Assembly: GCA_002791075.1 (NCBI GenBank)
Contig: PFWI01000079.1
Span: 1-8,616 of the forward strand
Source: a bacterium (Candidatus Ratteibacteria) CG_4_9_14_3_um_filter_41_21
GTDB lineage: Bacteria; Ratteibacteria; UBA8468
Direction: 5' to 3'
DNA length: 8,616 bases
A program made the translations under genes and the position numbers. The notes under the pieces were generated by a model. That model made no database searches, was not told the DNA's origin, and saw nothing but the letters and a program-made list of their open reading frames with translations. This document shows, piece after piece, positions 5,527 through 8,616 of the stretch (the stretch's first letter is position 1; the number at the start of each line of letters is the position of its first letter).

Positions 5527-6683
5527 TGCAGAACATATTATATCTCTCTTCATCCGGGGAATTGAAGGGTGGAGGGCAAAGAAGCCTCCTTTTGCTTTTG
5601 GAAAGATTAAATAGAGGAAGGTTTAATCCTTTTCTTCTCTGCCAGTCTGATGGAGAGTTGGTAGAGGAGGCAAGGAAACTGCAGATAGAGACGTCGGTTG
5701 TTCCCTTTCCTTCTTTAAAAAAACTGAGTTTATTCACAATTATAAAATTGGTAAGATTTATTAAGGAAAAAAGAATTGATTTGCTTCATACCGATGGTCC
5801 GAGGAATACCTTTTATGGTGGAATGGCGGTCAAATTACACCCCCACCAGTCCCCTCACCTCTTATCCTCTCCCTCAAGGGGAGAGGAAGGGAAGGAGAGG
5901 GGAAGAAGAATTCCTTTAGTCTGGCATGTGCGGGTAGCAACCCCAGATAAATATCTTGACCCATTTCTCCCTTCTCTCTGCACCAGAATGATTACGGTCT
6001 GCAAAGGAGCAAATTCTCGCTTTTCTCAGAGGGCAAGGAATAAGATAATTACCATCTATAATGGAATTGATATAGAAGAATTCAATCCGGAAATTCCTTC
6101 TAAAATTAGAGACGAATTCCATATTGAAAAGGATACTATCTTAATCGGAACAATAGGTCGATTAAGTCTGGAAAAGGGACAGAAGGAATTAATTGAAGCA
6201 GCAAAAGAGATATTGTTAGAATTCCCGGGATTAAAGTTTCTTATCGCGGGAGAAGGAAAAAAGGAGTATAAGAATAATCTAATAAAGTTTGCTAACGGCT
6301 ACAGAATGGAGAAAAACATTATCTTTACCGGTTTCCGGGAAGACATTCCCGAGATAATGAAAGGTTTAGATATCTTTGTTCTTCCTTCTCATTCTGAGGG
6401 TCTTTCCCGCACTATTTTAGAGGCAATGGCTTCTGCTAAGCCGGTAATTGCTACAGAAGTAGGGGGAAATCCTGAGGCAATAGAGGATGGGGTAACCGGG
6501 ATTTTGGTTCCAGCAAAAGAACCAGACAAATTAGCCGAAGCAATCCTAAAATTGGTCAAGGACAAAGAGAAGAGAGAAGAGATGGGTATTGCCGGAAGAG
6601 AAAGGGCGGAGAAATTGTTTAGTATTGAAGAGAATGTAAGGAAAATAGAAGAACTTTATCAAAAATTACGATGGAAGATGTAG
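5526..6683 (+). CDS. GT4 family glycosyltransferase with an in-frame repeat-derived insertion
   Basis: 385 residues. The N-terminal domain begins ILYLSSSGELKGGGQRSLLL, the family GG(G/A)xR loop. The C-terminal domain has IGTIGRLSLEKGQ (R212, K217), LKFLIAGEGK, IIFTGFREDIPEIM and SEGLSRTILEAMASAKPVIAT with E291 and E299 as the E-x7-E motif. A retaining transferase of the GT-B fold, cytoplasmic, using a nucleotide-sugar donor. Residues 105-128 (from HPHQSPH to KERGRR) have no counterpart in the paralogue at 2963, where the same helix-to-strand turn (AARISGIPILVTH against AVKL...IPLVWHV) needs only two residues; this block is encoded by the GC-rich palindromic repeat at 5851-5902. The catalytic motifs remain intact, so the gene is probably still functional. 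The ATG shares one base with the previous stop; only a weak purine-rich site precedes it. Confidence 0.9.
   Translation: MQNILYLSSSGELKGGGQRSLLLLLERLNRGRFNPFLLCQSDGELVEEARKLQIETSVVPFPSLKKLSLFTIIKLVRFIKEKRIDLLHTDGPRNTFYGGMAVKLHPHQSPHLLSSPSRGEEGKERGRRIPLVWHVRVATPDKYLDPFLPSLCTRMITVCKGANSRFSQRARNKIITIYNGIDIEEFNPEIPSKIRDEFHIEKDTILIGTIGRLSLEKGQKELIEAAKEILLEFPGLKFLIAGEGKKEYKNNLIKFANGYRMEKNIIFTGFREDIPEIMKGLDIFVLPSHSEGLSRTILEAMASAKPVIATEVGGNPEAIEDGVTGILVPAKEPDKLAEAILKLVKDKEKREEMGIAGRERAEKLFSIEENVRKIEELYQKLRWKM
5851..5902. repeat. GC-rich palindromic repeat inside the GT4 coding sequence
   Basis: An inner hairpin pairs TCCTCTCCC (5865-5873) with GGGAGAGGA (5879-5887) around a 5-base loop. Outer arms CCCCTC (5851-5856) and GAGGGG (5897-5902) also pair. 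The pyrimidine-rich left half and purine-rich right half contrast sharply with the AT-rich surroundings. It closely resembles a repeat type scattered widely in bacterial genomes (CCCCTCACC...CTCTCCC...GGGAGAGG...GAGGGG); that resemblance is from memory, not a search. The reading frame passes through without a stop. No flanking direct duplication is evident. Confidence 0.8.
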
Positions 6684-7528
6684 TTTGTAATGTGTGCAAG
6701 AGTGATGATACCTCTCTTTTGCTTATCAAGGACTCCTTAAGGATTGTAAAGTGCTTTAGATGCGGTCTTATCTATGTAAACCCCAGAGTTGCAAAAGAAG
6801 ATTTAGGGAAAATATATAATAGGGATTATTTTGATGGTTCCCGACAGGCAGATTTCCTTGCTGAGAAAAAACTCTATCTACAACGTTTTCAAGAGAGATT
6901 AAGAGAAATTATAGCCATTAAAAGAGTAAAGGGGAAATTGCTGGATATTGGCTGTGCCGTTGGCTACTTTTTGGAAGTAGTTAGAAGAGAAGGCTGGCAA
7001 GCCTCCGGGGTAGAGATTTCTTCCTTTGCGGCAAAATATGCGAAAGAGTCCGGTTTTGATATCTTTACCGGGACGATAGAGGAAGCAAATTATCCTGCCT
7101 ATTCCTTTGATGCGGCTACTCTCTGGCATACCCTTGAGCATATGAGGGACCCCTTGGGTTCATTAGAAGAGGTCCATCGCATCCTGAAGAAAAATGGGCT
7201 CATCGCTATTGAGGTGCCCAATATTGGCTCGCGAGAATTTCGGAAACAAAGAGAAAATTGGGATTATCTAAAACCGAAGGAGCACCTCTATTATTTCACG
7301 CCAGAGGTATTAAAAAAGATGGTAGAGAAGGCTGGATTTAAAGTCATTAAAGTTACCACCCTTCCCAAAGGGACAGGAATAGGGGAAAAATTGGGAAATT
7401 TAGGGTTAGGCAGATTGAAAAAGCAACTGGTTAAATCCTTTAATTATCTTTCCTGGATTAAAAAAAGCATACTTTATCTGAAGAAATTCTCAGGGGATGA
7501 TATCATCCTGCTTTATGCGTTAAAATAG
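6671..7528 (+). CDS. SAM-dependent methyltransferase with N-terminal zinc ribbon
   Basis: 285 residues. The N terminus carries two CxxC pairs, C6/C9 (CNVC) and C28/C31 (CFRC), with GLIYVNPR just after, a small zinc-binding module often fused to Methyltransf_13/23 enzymes of sugar and surface-glycan clusters. The SAM domain follows: motif I LLDIGCAVGYF (90-100), the acidic residue E115 in SGVEIS, LWHTLEHMRDPL (151-162), and LKKNGLIAIEVPN (172-184). EHLYYFTPEVLKKMVEKAGF (204-223) is the usual Methyltransf_23 ending. Probably methylates a sugar, perhaps to modify or cap the chain; not shown. It overlaps the preceding GT4 by 13 bases, and no good ribosome binding site is seen, so coupled translation is likely. 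The ATG at 6678 is out of frame, leaving 6671 as the start. Confidence 0.9.
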   Translation: MEDVVCNVCKSDDTSLLLIKDSLRIVKCFRCGLIYVNPRVAKEDLGKIYNRDYFDGSRQADFLAEKKLYLQRFQERLREIIAIKRVKGKLLDIGCAVGYFLEVVRREGWQASGVEISSFAAKYAKESGFDIFTGTIEEANYPAYSFDAATLWHTLEHMRDPLGSLEEVHRILKKNGLIAIEVPNIGSREFRKQRENWDYLKPKEHLYYFTPEVLKKMVEKAGFKVIKVTTLPKGTGIGEKLGNLGLGRLKKQLVKSFNYLSWIKKSILYLKKFSGDDIILLYALK

Positions 7529-7584
7529 TTGTAGCGGTGGCATTTATGCCACGATTATTTGTGCAATAAATTGCACCGCTACGA
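7529..7584. repeat. Structured repeat, copy 2: outer stem enclosing two hairpins
   Basis: Outer stem GTAGCG (7531-7536) pairs with CGCTAC (7577-7582), extendable by a T-G and a T-A pair to 7529 and 7584. Hairpin 1 (7537-7552) is GTGGCA-TTTA-TGCCAC; an 8-base linker (7553-7560) follows; hairpin 2 (7561-7576) is GTGCAA-TAAA-TTGCAC. The helices abut, so only the linker and the loops are unpaired. Viewed as DNA, the terminal inverted repeat is 9 bp (7531-7539 with 7574-7582). It starts directly after the methyltransferase stop and ends 6 bases before the next start codon. It shares fold, length and loop sequences with copy 1 (1594-1650), but not stem sequences. Confidence 0.88.
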
Positions 7585-7590
7585 TAGAAG

Positions 7591-8616
7591 ATGAGGAGAC
7601 TGGTTAAGAGATTATATTTGATTTTCAGGGCTATAATTTTTTCTTTCTTTTCTTTATTTACCTTCCCGATGCGACGAAAAGGATTTTCTGAAAAATCTAT
7701 AAGTAATATCTTAATCGTTGGACTTAATAGAATCGGCGATAACATTGTTTCTATCCCCACTTTTAAGGCAATTAAAGAAAATCTTCCCCAGGCTAAAATC
7801 AGTGTTTTAGCTAATTCTTTGGTTAAAGATATTCTGGATGAAGTCAGTTCTATAGATAAGGTTGTTACCTATGGTAAGGATACTTCCTTTTTGCAAAAGA
7901 TAAAATTGGTTAATCGTTTGCGAGAAAATCACTTTGACCTGGCTATTGACCTAACCTGTGATTACAGTTTTGTTGGGGCTCTTTGGACTTATCTCAGCAA
8001 GGCAAAGTATCGGCTGGGGTATAACATCTTTGGAAGGGGCTTTCTCTTTAATCGACCGATAAAACATAGCAAGCAACCTATTGATGTAGTTGACGAGATA
8101 TTAAATATCATCAAAGGTATTAGTTTAGGTACAGAAGATAAAAAACCTAAAATTTTGCCTTCTAAAGAGGCAGAGGGAGCAATTGAACAATTTTTGCAGA
8201 AAAAAGGTGTTTCAGATAATCATTTACTTATTGGTATTCATCCTGGTGGTTATTATCCTTCCCAAAGATGGCTACCCGAGAGATTTGTTGAAGTTGCCGA
8301 TAGAATAATTGAAAAATATAAGGCAAAGATTATTCTTATTGCTGGAGCAAAAGAAGAAAGGTTAATTAAAGAAATAGAAGATAAAATAGTAAATAAAGTA
8401 ATTATCTTTTTAGGTCAACCATTAAAAAATCTCATTGCTCTTATCAGCCGATGTAATCTTCTTATTGGTAATAACTCTGGACCTCTCCATATCGCTACTG
8501 CTTTGGGCATATCTACCGTCTCTGTGATGGGACCAACCGACCCTGTTCGCTGGTGGCCAAAAGGAGATAAGAATATTGTTATCAGAAAGGATTTACCTTG
8601 CAGCCCTTGTAATAGA
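7591..8616 (+). CDS. GT9 family heptosyltransferase-like glycosyltransferase (3' truncated by window edge)
   Basis: The frame is open from ATG at 7591 to the window end, 342 residues without a stop. It fits the ADP-heptose:lipopolysaccharide heptosyltransferase family (GT9), usually 340-380 residues, so little is missing. Visible are a basic and hydrophobic N terminus (RRLVKRLYLIFRAIIFSFF) likely to lie on the membrane; ILIVGLNRIGDNIVSIP (40-56) with the family GDxxxxxP; HPGGYYPSQRWLPERF (217-232); and the donor-site motif GNNSGPLHIATALG (293-306). The DLPCSPC near the end is also typical. It would transfer a heptose or related sugar to a core acceptor at the inner membrane; the exact sugar is not readable. 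A TAG in frame at 7585-7587 excludes an earlier start. The ribosome binding site is poor (AGAAG adjoining the ATG), and the structured repeat lies directly upstream. Confidence 0.9.
   Translation, partial: MRRLVKRLYLIFRAIIFSFFSLFTFPMRRKGFSEKSISNILIVGLNRIGDNIVSIPTFKAIKENLPQAKISVLANSLVKDILDEVSSIDKVVTYGKDTSFLQKIKLVNRLRENHFDLAIDLTCDYSFVGALWTYLSKAKYRLGYNIFGRGFLFNRPIKHSKQPIDVVDEILNIIKGISLGTEDKKPKILPSKEAEGAIEQFLQKKGVSDNHLLIGIHPGGYYPSQRWLPERFVEVADRIIEKYKAKIILIAGAKEERLIKEIEDKIVNKVIIFLGQPLKNLIALISRCNLLIGNNSGPLHIATALGISTVSVMGPTDPVRWWPKGDKNIVIRKDLPCSPCNR

Noticed and set aside
3316..5737. Several minus-strand open frames of 67-91 codons within 3316-3990, 4684-5165 and 5462-5737
   Set aside because: Each lies opposite a well-supported plus-strand glycosyltransferase or methyltransferase gene, has no recognisable motif or ribosome binding site, and reads as a shadow of that gene.
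1594..7584. CRISPR array or a pair of transposon ends around the operon
   Set aside because: There are only two copies about 6 kb apart, with differing stems and no regular spacers. Each copy is a complete two-hairpin unit rather than one end of a larger element, and no transposase gene lies between.

Overview
The window reads as a gene-dense piece of a bacterial chromosome. It is AT-rich (by eye a little under 40% G+C), uses many AGA and AAA codons, and has every supported gene on the + strand. The content is a cell-surface glycan locus. A GT9 heptosyltransferase-type gene and a WaaE-like GT2 gene point to a Gram-negative-type envelope with lipopolysaccharide or a related outer glycan. The mix of repeats, an archaeal-type AAA ATPase and the low G+C suggests an uncultured candidate-phylum lineage, perhaps Omnitrophota-like; that placement is only a guess.

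Layout: (1) 1-400, the 3' end of a CgeB-like glycosyltransferase. (2) 387-1576, an apparently independent unit with a predicted promoter, a palindrome over the -10/+1 region and an ATPase_2-family AAA ATPase. (3) 1577-1733, a non-coding stretch holding a 57-bp structured repeat followed by the last ~30 codons of a second CgeB-like glycosyltransferase, a gene remnant. (4) 1734-7528, six tightly packed genes: a membrane-anchored polysaccharide-deacetylase-like protein, a GT4 glycosyltransferase, a SAM methyltransferase, a WaaE-like GT2 glycosyltransferase, a second GT4 glycosyltransferase, and a zinc-ribbon SAM methyltransferase. Junctions are overlaps of 4, 20, 1 and 13 nt and one 4-nt gap, as expected of one translationally coupled operon. 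(5) 7529-7584, a second copy of the structured repeat. (6) 7591-8616, a GT9 heptosyltransferase that runs off the window end.

How the genes fit together (inference): the glycosyltransferases would build an oligosaccharide on a lipid or core acceptor, the two methyltransferases would methylate or cap sugars, and the deacetylase-like protein would trim acyl groups at the membrane. The ATPase does not fit this pathway and looks like a later insertion between two tandem glycosyltransferase genes, most of the second of which is gone.

The most notable signals are repeats. Two elements (1594-1650 and 7529-7584) share the same predicted three-way-junction fold and the same TTTA/TAAA loops although their stem sequences differ. 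A third, unrelated GC-rich palindromic repeat lies in frame inside the second GT4 gene and encodes about 24 extra residues. No tRNA, rRNA, CRISPR array or transposase gene was seen.
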